Positions 41,163 through 50,019 of a stretch of DNA of 64,000 bases are shown in pieces. How positions within the stretch are numbered: position 1 is the first letter of the stretch; each line of letters starts with the position of its first letter. Source of the stretch: Scolanthus callimorphus (taxonomy: Eukaryota; Cnidaria; Anthozoa; Actiniaria; Edwardsiidae); the NCBI GenBank assembly GCA_033964015.1, contig CM066922.1, forward strand, positions 22,926,507-22,990,506, given 5' to 3'. The notes beneath the pieces are model-generated. The model did not search any database. It was not told the DNA's origin and saw only the letters and a program-made list of their open reading frames with translations. Position numbers and translations under genes: made by a program.

Positions 41163-44106
41163 TTGAATGCCGTTTGTTTGGAGAAATCTAACATTACCAA
41201 ACAATCCGTATACAATTTCCAGTTACCAACCGTTAGTGGGTTTAAATTAGCTTCTCTAAATGTTAATAGCTTGTCTGCCCATATTGACGAAGTTCGCATT
41301 CTTCTTGATAATAATAACTTAGACACTCTCGCAATTCAAGAAACCAAATTAGATTCCTCTCATTTAGACTCTGATATTCAGATTCCGAATTACGATTTAA
41401 TTAGAAGAGACAGACTTAGCAATCAAGGTGGAGGCGTGTGTTTTTATGTGCGATCAGTAATCAATTTCTCCGTGCGCAATGACCTCGCTAATTCTGATTT
41501 AGAAAATCTATGCCTTGAAATACGGATGCCGCACTCTAAACCGCTCATTGTCGTAAACTGGTATCGGCCTCCTGATTCATCTGTGAGACTCTATCCTCAA
41601 ATCGAGAATCTAATCGGATTACTCGACCAGTCAAATCTAGATTTCTTTTTGGTAGGAGATATGAACGCTAATATGGCCGCTACTACTTACGATAATGACG
41701 TTAGGCATCTAAATGACATCGCTGATATTTATGGCCTACACCAGCTGATAAACGAACCCACACGTATAACAGAAAAATCATCTACTCTTATTGATTTGAT
41801 TTTTACTAACATTCCTGAAAGGGTTGTTTGTTCTGGTGTTGCCCATATTTCTATTAGCGACCATAGCCTTGTATATGCATATCGAAAATTAGCTGTTGAA
41901 TTACCTAAAAGAGGGCATAGCTCAGTAACATTCAGAAATTTCAAACACTTTGACAGCGTAAACTTTCGAAATGATATTATGACTCAAGATTGGAATTTTG
42001 ATAGCCAAACAAAGGATCCCAATCAGCTTTGGTCTGAATGGAAATCAAAATTCCACGCCATTGCTGATAAACACGCACCACTTTGCACAAAGCGTGTGCG
42101 CGCTAAAGCGTCTCCGTGGATTTCCGCTGACTTGAAAGAAAAAATGCATAAACGAGATGTTATGAAAATAAAAGCCATCAAGTCTAACAATCCACACGAT
42201 TGGGCAAATTTTAAAAGAACGCGCAACATGGTCAATTCTGAAATAAAGCGTACTAAAGAGCGCTATTACCAAAATAAATTTGCTGAATCTGACGGTGATC
42301 CTCGTAAAACGTGGCGGGTGATCAACGAGCTTACTTCTCGGAAAACTAGCAAGCCTTCAATTAAGGAGTTAAGACTGGATGGAGAACCAATAACGAATCC
42401 ATCTGTTTTGTCGAACGCTTTCAATGATCACTTCTCTTTAATTGGTCCGAAGCTCGCAGCAGAAATACCAGTGTTTAACAGTACTAGTCCTGTTAGTTTT
42501 TATGACTACATTCCGAAGGTGGTTTCGAATTTCCAATTCCATCAAATTGGTAATAGCCAAGTTATAAATCTACTAAAGAAAATAAAGAAGACAAAAGGGG
42601 CTGGTCTTGATCACATTTCAAGTCGACTTGTTCTAGAGTGCGCCGATCTTATTGCACCACAATTGACAATTATTTTCAATGCCTCGCTAATTTCAGGCAT
42701 TTTTCCAGACGACTGGAAATGTGCTCGAGTCACCCCCCTCTTTAAGCAAGGCGATAAATGCGATATAGATAATTATCGTCCAATATCCGTGATCTCAGTA
42801 ATAGGCAAAGTTTTTGAAAGAATAGTTTATAATCAAATATTTGCTTATTTGTCTGAACACAATGTTCTTTCCAAATACCAATCTGGTTTTCGAGCTCTCC
42901 ACTCTACTCAAACCGCATTGCTTGACGCAACTGATAGCTGGTCTTATAATATTGACCAGGGCAATGTAAATGCTGTTGTTTTTTAGATCTGAAGAAAGCG
43001 TTCGATACAGTTGATCACAATATTATGTTATCTAAACTAAATTGTTACGGTATTACTGGAATTGCGCATAAATGGTTTGCCTCATACCTAGACAATCGTG
43101 CACAAAAATGCCTTGTCAATGGTTCCCTTTCCAAAACATGTTTTCTGGAATGTGGAATTCCCCAGGGAACAATTCTAGGACCTTTGTTGTTTTTACTTTA
43201 TATCAATGACCTTCCGAATTGTCTAAGCAAATCGATACCAAGAATGTACGCAGATGATACTCATCTGACATTGTCTGGAAATGATGTTGGCTCCATCCAG
43301 TCTACTTTAAACGATGACTTGCTAAACATTAGCTGTTGGCTCTCGGTGAACAAATTAACTCTCAACATGACTAAAACTGAATTTATGTTAATTGGCTCTC
43401 GGCAAAGACTGAATAATTTCCCGCACCCCCCTAATCTAGAAATAAATAATATACCAATAAAACAATCTCATTCGGCAAAATCTCTAGGAGTTATAATCGA
43501 TGAACATTTGACATGGGAAACACATGTTGATACAATATCTAAGAAAATTGCTGCCGGTGTTGGAGCTTTAAAACGAATCAGGAACTGTGTACCAAGAACA
43601 ACTCTACTTGATGTTTATCAAGGCCTCGTGCAATCTCATTTTGATTATTGTAACATTGTTTGGGGTTCCTGTGGTAGTACAATTGCTAATAAACTACAAA
43701 AGCTCCAAAACCGAGCAGCCCGTATTATTACGAATTCTAATTACGATGCCGATGCCAACCTCCTTTTGACCAGTTAGGATGGCGCAATCTCCACTGCCAA
43801 CGTCAAATAACTAAGGCAATAATGATGTTCAAATCTCACAATGAACTAGTGCCTAGTTACTTGTCCTCTAGATTTGTTCACCGAGAGGATATATCTCCTA
43901 ACTATAATCTTAGAAACTCCGAGAATAAGTTGGTTGTTCCCCTGCCACGTACTAACTATTATAAAAACAGCTTTAGCTATAGTGGTGCTGTTCTGTGGAA
44001 CAAACTTCCCCCCAACTTAAGAGAAACTCAGTCTCTTCAAAATTTTCGGCGACAGTTATTAAACTTATACCCAAACAACACGGCATTCATGGAAAACAGG
44101 CTTTAA
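41163..44106 (+). pseudogene. LINE ORF2: EEP endonuclease and reverse transcriptase, two frameshifts
   Basis: Endonuclease motifs in order: SLNVNSL, AIQETKLDSS, GGGVCFYVRS, VVNWYRPPDSS, LVGDMNANM, LIDLIFTN and ISDHSLVY. RT motifs: DNYRPISVISVIGKVFERIV, YQSGFRALHSTQTALL, DLKKAFDTVDHNIM, GIPQGTILGPLLFLLYINDL and YADDTHL (the catalytic Asp pair), SLGVIIDEHLTW, QNRAARIITNSNYD, and the C-terminal YNLRNSENKLVVPLPRTNYY. Frame is lost by one base in the T run at 42979-42984 and again in TTTT at 43764-43767; restoring reading in the next frame continues the protein exactly. Target-primed reverse transcription is the known function. Confidence 0.93.
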
Positions 44107-44277
44107 TTTTCTTTTCCTTAGTTTGTATATAATATAGATAGTTGTTCATAGTGTAGATAGTAATTAAGATATTTATATTTCGCCTGATGATTTTTAACCG
44201 TGTTCAATTTTAATAAAGATGATGATGATGATGATGATGATGATGATCGCATTTTTTTCACATGGCCGCGGGGGGTT

Positions 44278-44889
44278 GAGGCCCGGGGGGGGGGGGGGGG
44301 GGGGGGGGGGGGTACTCCCTATATTGGACTATACGGGGATGCTCGGCCCGAAAGGGGTAGGGTTTTCAGGATGGAGGTATAAGAAAGGGGTAGGGTTTTC
44401 ATGCTGGGTATAAAAAAGGGGTAGGGTTTTCAAACTGGACTGGGTATAAAAACAGTAGGAAAAATTGTAATTTTGGTATAAAAAAGGGTCTGTATTTCAC
44501 CGGTTTTTCAACCGCAACGCGCGAGCAAAACCGTTTATTTTTAACAGAGCACAAATCCGATTTTTCAGGCTTGGTATAAGAAAGGGGTACCTTTTCGGCT
44601 TTGGTATAAGAAAGGGGTACCTTTTTGCTCTGAAATTGGTATAAAGAAGGGTAAGGGGTCCAGAATCTGGACCGAGCATCCCCGTATAAAAGTTTTGGGA
44701 GTACCCACCCCCCCCCCCCCCCTTCCCCGGGGTTGAGGACCCTACCGCGTTTGAAGACACCCTCTACATCCGAATTTTCAGAGGTCCTCAACACCCCCGT
44801 CCCCATGGAATTTGAACAACCCCTCCCTTGCAATTTCCAGTTACAACAGAGCTTACATGTGGAAGTACTCCCCCCCCCCCCCTCGGGCC
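44278..44889. mobile_element. Two nested G-tract MITEs
   Basis: Outer ends GAGGCCCGGGGGGG (44278) and CCCCCCCTCGGGCCT (to 44889). Inner ends GGGTACTCCCTATATTGGA (about 44309) and GGACCGAGCATCCCCGTAT with GGGAGTACCC (to about 44709). The inner element contains GAAAGGGGTA(G/C) and TATAAAAAGGGG repeats. Homopolymer tracts sit at 44285-44311, 44709-44722 and 44872-44882. Confidence 0.75.
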
Positions 44890-45035
44890 TTATTGTCACA
44901 ATTTATCATCTCTTTTGCTATAAACCTTTGCCAGCTATGAACGCTCTTTCCACCAGTGTCGATAGATTTGCTATCCCTGGCCTCGCTATTTGAAATCAAG
45001 GTCTCTGCGAGCTAGTATTAAGCTAAGCGCTCATC

Positions 45036-45115
45036 GGAGTGCTCATTATCTTTACCCAGAGCTCCCCGGCTCGTCACCTCGCAGGGAAGGCTCTGGTGAC
45101 ATCCATTGAGATTTT
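45036..45115 (+). mobile_element. Truncated copy of the 45861 MITE
   Basis: CCAGAGCTCCCCGGCTCGTC and GGCTCTGGTGACA match the left arm of the element at 45861-46080. No right arm follows. Confidence 0.6.
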
Positions 45116-45445
45116 ATTTAGAGCCTTTGAGAGAAAGAACTTTATGCGCATGCCCCACCTTCAAAATCAGGCCCTATCTCAAACCAGACTACGATCATCT
45201 CATAAGTTGTTTTCTCTCTTAGGAAGGAAAAAAAGAATGGCAAAGGACTATGATATTGTCAGAATCCAGGATTACCTTTCTATGTATGTATGCCATTGTT
45301 ATTTGCAGCTCACATGCAACTTGTCGATGTCGAGTCGATTACACGCTGCGATTTGTCGGCCCGACTTTGTGTTTCCGCAAGCCGCGACTTCTTTGATACC
45401 GAAAAAAAAATCGCACCGACACGAAGGTATCTGTTGTGCCACTGA

Positions 45446-45591
45446 CAGGGGCAGATTTAGGGGGCGAGCTCCCCCCCCCCCCCCCCCCCTCTTTCTCGGG
45501 AGATTTTCCATGCATTTACTGTTTGCTGAAGGAAATTTGAAAATTTTCACTTTTCGGCCCCCCTTTCAGAAATGCCTGGATCCGCCCCTGA
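45446..45591. mobile_element. MITE with CAGGGGC ends
   Basis: CAGGGGCAGATTTAGGGGGC at 45446 and GCCTGGATCCGCCCCTG ending 45591. ACTGA flanks both sides (45441-45445, 45592-45596). Contains a C tract of about 20. Confidence 0.75.
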
Positions 45592-45860
45592 CTGATTGTC
45601 CATTGCCGGGCAAATACTGATGTTCACAAGGCTGAATGAGACCCTTCCAGAAATTGGCCCGACAAATCGTAGCGTCGGTTCGCTAGAGCCTGATTCACAT
45701 CCGCTACGGTAGAGTTCGTTGGCACTTCTTTCTCCGCGTCTGATCAACGTCACGGGGTCGAAAGTTCTGAATGAGAATCACGTGGGGAATATTGACCAAT
45801 CACAACGAAGCTTTTATTTTCCTCAAACTACTTATATTATCGCACTAGCTACAAAGAGTT

Positions 45861-46080
45861 CATTCTCTTACCCAGAGCTCCCCGGCTCGTCTCCTCGCGG
45901 GGGAGGCTCTGGTGACAGCCACTGACGCATGCGCGAGATTTTATACAGAGCCGTTGAGAGAAAGATCTTTCTGCGCATGCACCAACGTTCAAAACAGCCA
46001 ATCAGCAAAGGTCCTCAAATGGATGTCACCAGAGCCTCCCCTGCGAGCAGACGAGCCGGGGAGCTCTGGGTACGAGAATG
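45861..46080. mobile_element. MITE with perfect 9-bp target duplication
   Basis: CATTCTCTTACCCAGAGCTC at 45861 and GAGCTCTGGGTACGAGAATG ending 46080. CAAAGAGTT on both sides (45852-45860, 46081-46089). Arms extend through CCCCGGCTCGTC and GAGGCTCTGGTGACA. 9 bp suggests a Mutator-like transposase in trans. Confidence 0.88.
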
Positions 46081-46360
46081 CAAAGAGTTTCGCCGCTTCA
46101 ACTTGCTAGAGGGACTTTTTCCATCTGGTTTTAGTGCTTTTTCGAAAGAAATCACTCAGCAAAACTGTTAGAATATGGTTCCCTGCTAGCAGAGGCTTCT
46201 TTTCTCTGCATTTCGCTGGCTCAGGTTCGCGAGGAAAAGAGACATCTGCGCTGGGTTGAAACTCGCTTTGTTTTGCCGCCGTCCACAACCTTGGACGGTT
46301 TGCTGACCGTTTGATGAGCCTACTATATGCGCACGCATATCTACAGACGTTTTCCGTGAA

Positions 46361-46513
46361 GCACGGGTGGCGCAGCGTGTAAAGCGCTTGCCTCTCACCT
46401 CTGTGCACCGGGTTCGAATCCCAGTCGGGGCAGTTGGGATTTTTCTCTGCTGTTTCGAACCTCGTACGTGCTCATCGTGGGTTGAAGTGATTCGTCATTT
46501 CTCCTGTGTTTCA

Positions 46514-46545
<32 letters not shown>

Positions 46546-46757
46546 CGTCTATCAGCCCACTACACTTACCCACTATGCGAGGGACGTTAAACAACCACAG
46601 TGCTCACTACAAAATGATATATCTAACAACCACTCATGATTGTAAACTGCATTGTATAAATCGCAGTCCGCATCTTAGGGATCAGACATGTCCACATCTG
46701 TAAACCGCATTTGAACATATCCATATGATAATTTGCGGTATACAAGTGCATACATTT
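46361..46757 (+). mobile_element. tRNA-headed SINE with LINE-like tail
   Basis: The head 46361-46432 has a Pol III A box (TGGCGCAGCGTGTAAAG) and B box (GGTTCGAATCC). The body carries TCTTTCGGATGAGACAATAA, ACCGAGGTCCCGTCT and GGGACGTTAAACAACCA, which also occur in diverged form in the SINE at 49.4-49.66 kb. This resembles a deeply conserved central domain known from eumetazoan SINEs. The 3' part CATGATTGTAAACTGCATTG..GCAGTCCG matches the 3' flank of the LINE fragment at 16.73 kb. The right boundary is approximate. Confidence 0.8.
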
Positions 46758-46797
46758 TTTTTTTAATTATTTGAGCCCCCCCAGCGGAAGACGTCTG

Positions 46798-46885
46798 AAG
46801 TAATAAGTAAGTAAGTAAGTAAATAACCTTTATTTATACACGGTTGTTCCCTCAGGATTTAAATAAATTACATAAACTATCTATA
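46798..46885 (-). mobile_element. LINE 3' tail remnant with TTAC repeats
   Basis: Minus strand reads CCTGAGGGAACAACCGTGTA then TAAATAAAGG and TTAC tetramers (46798-46822). Only the terminal part is recognisable. Confidence 0.5.
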
Positions 46886-47339
46886 TATATTACAAAAATA
46901 CTACTATAATAAAAACTGCTTTCCAGGGATGCGTGCGCATATAGTGGGCTCAAGAAACAGTCAGCAAACCGTCCAAGTTTAGGACGGCGGCAAAACAAAG
47001 CGAGTTTCCACCCAGCGCAGAGGTCTCTTTTCCTCGCGAACCTCAGCCAGCGAAATGCAGAGAAAAGAGGCCTCTGCTAACAGGGAAAGAATATGGATAT
47101 GATATCCAGCGCAAATTTTCAGCGATTTTGAAGGGATAAAAATACAAGATTCCTCGGCAAATCGAACTGACAGAACAACTATGACCCGTGACGTTGATCA
47201 GACGCGAAGGTAGTAAGTGCCAACGAACTCTACCGTAGCGGATGAAAATCAGGTTATCAGAAAACGCCACAACGAACTATAACAGCTTTTACTATAACTG
47301 CTCCATTACTTTTGTTCACCAGGAATAGACGTTTGAAAA

Positions 47340-47585
47340 GGGACGCCGATTAAACCACAACCAAATGCCACGATGTTATCCAAACCGACAACAAGAACTT
47401 GGACAAGAACATGTAGCTCTGGCCTTGTGACGTCAATTACATCCATTTTGATGATATGCCAACACCACTAGTGGTGTTGGCATATGGGATTAGCTTATGA
47501 TTTCTATGTATTTGCAAAACAAAAGTAGTACTTGATATTCAACAAATGAAGTTTTTGCCTATTCTTTCCGGTAAAAGTAGCACGG
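47340..47585 (+). repeat. Dispersed repeat pair, copy 1
   Basis: ATTAAACCACAACCAAATGC, ACAAGAACTTGGACA, CTCTGGCCTTGTGACGTCAA, GGATTAGCTTAT and TTTTGCCTATTCTTTCCGGT occur in the same order at 54468-54725. Contains the 32-nt palindrome at 47454-47485 that copy 2 lacks. Confidence 0.8.
47454..47485. repeat. Perfect 32-nt palindrome
   Basis: The left half is ATATGCCAACACCACT and the right half is its exact reverse complement, centred on CTAG at 47468-47471. No loop, so it would form a cruciform or a full hairpin in RNA. Confidence 0.95.
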
Positions 47586-47619
47586 GCTTCCTGTGCTTGT
47601 ACTGCGGTTTTCCTAATTC

Positions 47620-47860
47620 TGCGAACTCTCGCTATCGATTTCGAAACCGTCAAACCGTCTTCTGGCTTCCGCCATACAAACTCCCGAGTGTTTTTGTCGT
47701 TAATCTTTCTGCTTTTTGATTGGCCAGAACGTAACATGACAGGAACCATTTTAGCACTGCTTAGGCGCAGACCAATCAAAAAGCACAAAGAGTAACGACG
47801 AAAAAACTCGGGAGTTTTGATTGACGGAAGCCAGAAGGCAGTTTGACGGTTGGAAATCTA
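47620..47860. mobile_element. MITE with TCTGGCTTCCG arms
   Basis: GAAACCGTCAAACCGTCTTC, TGGCTTCCGCCATACAAACT and CCCGAGTGTTTTTGTCGTTA on the left pair with the complement on the right (AACGACGAAAAAACTCGGGA, ACGGAAGCCAGAAGGCAG). Boundaries approximate. Confidence 0.7.
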
Positions 47861-48027
47861 CCCGGCGAGGTTGGATTGTGGCCCGAAGTTGACTCGCGGC
47901 TCGTGGTTGACTTTTTTTAAACTTTATTTAACCACAGAATGTTTTTATGAAATTACAATGTAAAAATATGCTCTTCCAAAGAGCTGTATATTATTTAAAA
48001 ACTAACTATCTATTTATTTATGAATTA

Positions 48028-48230
48028 TAGACTGATTGCAGCCCCTTCTTCGGCAAACGTCCGTAAATCGAGAGAATATGTTTTTTACCCGCTACGCGCT
48101 TCAATTTGTTTACAGTGTCGAGTTACTCAGGAGTAACTTGACACTGTAAAACAAATCGAAGCGCGCCGCAAGAAAAAAAAGTTCCCTCGATTTACGCACG
48201 TTCGCCGAAGAAGGGGCTGCAAGCAGTCTA
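48028..48230. mobile_element. Fold-back MITE with perfect 9-bp target duplication
   Basis: TAGACTGATTGCAGCCCCTT at 48028 pairs with its complement ending 48230. Arms of about 90 bp continue to a centre of GAGTTACTCAGGAGTAACTT. TATGAATTA flanks both sides exactly (48019-48027, 48231-48239). Non-coding. Confidence 0.9.
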
Positions 48231-48399
48231 TATGAATTAGGGATTTTTAAAATTTTAAAAATATGTGTCACGGTTTTTTATGCTATTTGGAAGGCTATTC
48301 CACAGGACAGCTCCTCTGTATTGGAAGCTGTGTTTCCCTGCTTCCTTGTTTGGTCTGGGCACAAACAAATTACCCAATTAATTCCTAAGATTATATTTA

Positions 48400-48975
48400 T
48401 ATGAGTTTGATAGGAAGGCATTTCGCAAAAAAATATTTGAGAGGTAATCTGGGGGTTCCTCCATTTTGGGTAGTCAATGCTATCTGTTTGGCCCTCATGG
48501 TCTCAAGGTTGTCCCATTTTAACTCATTTAGTAGATCTCTCGACCGTTTATCATAGTTTGAGAAGGTCAAAACCCTTGCTGCCCTGTTTTGGAGTATCTG
48601 GAGGGTGTTTGCCTTCCTTTGCCACATGTCCCCCATACAGCACTATGGCTTGTTTCATGGGGAACAAAACTTCGAGCCATTCTAAGTGCCCAATCCTCCG
48701 GATACTTTCTTTACAATTTTTTCTATTTCATTTTTCCAGCTAAGGGTTTTATCTATTTCAATTCCCAAATATTTAAATAGGTTATTTCCCTTTTTAAAAG
48801 TTTCCCATCTGCCTTCAATTATTTCGAAGGGATGGTCAAGATTCTTTATTTTATGATGACTGGCTATTATGGTGTATTTTGTTATGATTACATTTAGGCT
48901 CAATGTATTTGCCTTCAGCCATGTACAGACTTCACTTATGTCTTCGTTTAGCCTGCCCGCAGGCTCTCCTTGTTT
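48400..48975 (-). mobile_element. LINE fragment, RT C-terminal part
   Basis: Minus-strand blocks in order: LNEDISEVCTWLKANTLSLN, FKYLGIEIDKTLSWKNEIEK, IVKKVSGGLG, then with frame change ARSFVPHETSHSAVWGTCGK and LQILQNRAARVLTFSNYDKR, SRDLLNELKWDNLETM. The block order is that of an animal non-LTR RT thumb region. The stretch between VPHET and the WG motif is shortened. A MITE abuts its 5' end. Confidence 0.82.
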
Positions 48976-49225
48976 CTGTTGAAGTTTTCGTTTTTTATTG
49001 GGCGCGCGGCGGACTACACGCGGCAGGAATGGCAAAGCGCGCGCACGTTGTTTTGAGGCTAGATTTTTGGTAGAAGCTTTTTGAGAGCTTTCGTGTACAT
49101 GAGATATTCAGAGTCCACAGGAAACCCACAAAAACGAGAGTGTGCAGAAATCCCATACGAACGTGCGCGCGCGAGCTGCAATTCCCGGCGTGCTCTGACA
49201 CCAGAAGAGAGCCTGCAGGGAGGCT
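48950..49225. mobile_element. MITE with AGCCTGC ends
   Basis: AGCCTGCCCGCAGGCTCTCC at the left and GAGAGCCTGCAGGGAGGCTT at the right. GGCAAAGCGCGCGCACGTTG and GAACGTGCGCGCGCGAGCTG lie inverted inside. Confidence 0.65.
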
Positions 49226-49399
49226 TGTCTTCGTTCATTTTTTCTCTAAGATGCATGGGTCTGCACTTGCCACGGCTGTTGCTGCATACATACGGACACT
49301 AGAATTCAGATTGCACTCATAATGGAAGCTGCGGAACTCCGTTTGAAGCCGCGTTTCAATTAAAGTTTAAAATTGTTTGCAGCTACTTCCTCTGAAAAA

Positions 49400-49663
49400 T
49401 AAATTGTTTTTTAACGTCGGCCCTCTCTGGTTCTAATTAGTGTAGTGTATGTGAGAGACGAGACCTACGGTTGTCCTTATCTGAGAAGATGCGAAGGTCT
49501 AACCATTTGCAGACGATAGAGCAAAGGCAGCACCTTCACCTCATTTATTTATAAAAGACCCCGAGTGTCAACCTGAGTTGTTGGTCCGGCCGGGGTTTGA
49601 ACTCCCAACCTCCCACACGGAACCCCGGCGCTCTACCACTGCACTAACCGGTCGGCGGTTCCG
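49400..49663 (-). mobile_element. tRNA-headed SINE
   Basis: Minus-strand head at about 49585-49655: CCGGTTAGTGCAGTGGTAGA (A box) and GAGTTCAAACC (B box). The body has AGATAAGGACAACC, GTAGGTCTCGTCTC, ACTACACTAAT and CGACGTTAAAAAAC, which align with the body of the SINE at 46361. Head and anticodon arm are too degenerate for a functional tRNA. Confidence 0.7.
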
Positions 49664-49811
49664 TAGGCGGTTGCGATACAGGAAGGGAAAATATTATCTC
49701 GACTTATCACTTTAGATTAAGCTCTTTAGCCTCTTGAACTATTAATTCATGAGAGATTAACTAAACTAAAGAATACACAAAGTTGGATTCCACGTTTCAA
49801 ACCCAACAATA

Positions 49812-50012
49812 GGATTTTATAGACACGCTGTTCAAAGGTCAATTGACGCCACATGAAAGAACTGCAGGCATTTTCAAGGAATTTAGAGTACATCACGCAT
49901 GCACAATCCTTTTATAAAAGCTGCGTTGGTGGGAGTCAAGTAAGTACCTCTACAGCACTGAAAGTGTATGCGCTCAGCTCAACCTCATAGATTACCAAAG
50001 AGGTAAGTAGTT
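49812..50012 (+). promoter_or_regulatory. Duplicated 5'-region cassette, copy 2, with TATA box
   Basis: Homologous to 37337-37530 (see there). This copy has TTTTATAAAAGCTGCGTTGG (TATA box near 49913), then AGTACCTCTACAG and an exon-like stretch ending ACCAAAGAG/GTAAGT. A Pol II promoter with a non-coding first exon is the simplest reading; no coding exon could be joined to it. Confidence 0.45.
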
Positions 50013-50019
50013 CGCAGCA

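Larger units (their letters stand above)
39850..44247 (+). mobile_element. Near full-length CR1/L2-like LINE
   Basis: Two-ORF non-LTR retrotransposon: an ORF1 with an SGNH-esterase domain, an ORF2 with endonuclease and reverse transcriptase, a 3' UTR and a (GAT)n tail at 44217-44247 right after AATAAA. SGNH-type ORF1 is known from CR1/L2-group elements, hence the clade call. The left edge is approximate because no target duplication was found. All four reading-frame breaks are one-base losses, in T or C runs. Apart from these it is intact, so the copy is young. Confidence 0.9.
45689..47253. mobile_element. 1.5-kb inverted-repeat element hosting a MITE and a SINE
   Basis: CCTGATT..CATCCGCTACGG then TAGAGTTCGTTGGCACTT at the left, and the complement ending CATAAATCAGG-like at 47253. 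Further paired blocks are CGTCTGATCAACGTCACGGG and, inside, GACGGTTTGCTGAC with CGCGAGGAAAAGAGAC (46220-46300 against 46955-47040). The left arm is split by the MITE 45861-46080 and the centre by the SINE 46361-46757, so the host element is the oldest layer. Confidence 0.75.

Noticed and set aside
44217..44247. Poly-Asp or poly-Met coding repeat
   Set aside because: It is the (GAT)n 3' tail of the LINE, located after AATAAA.
49585..49655. tRNA gene on the minus strand
   Set aside because: Anticodon arm does not fold and the downstream body matches another SINE.
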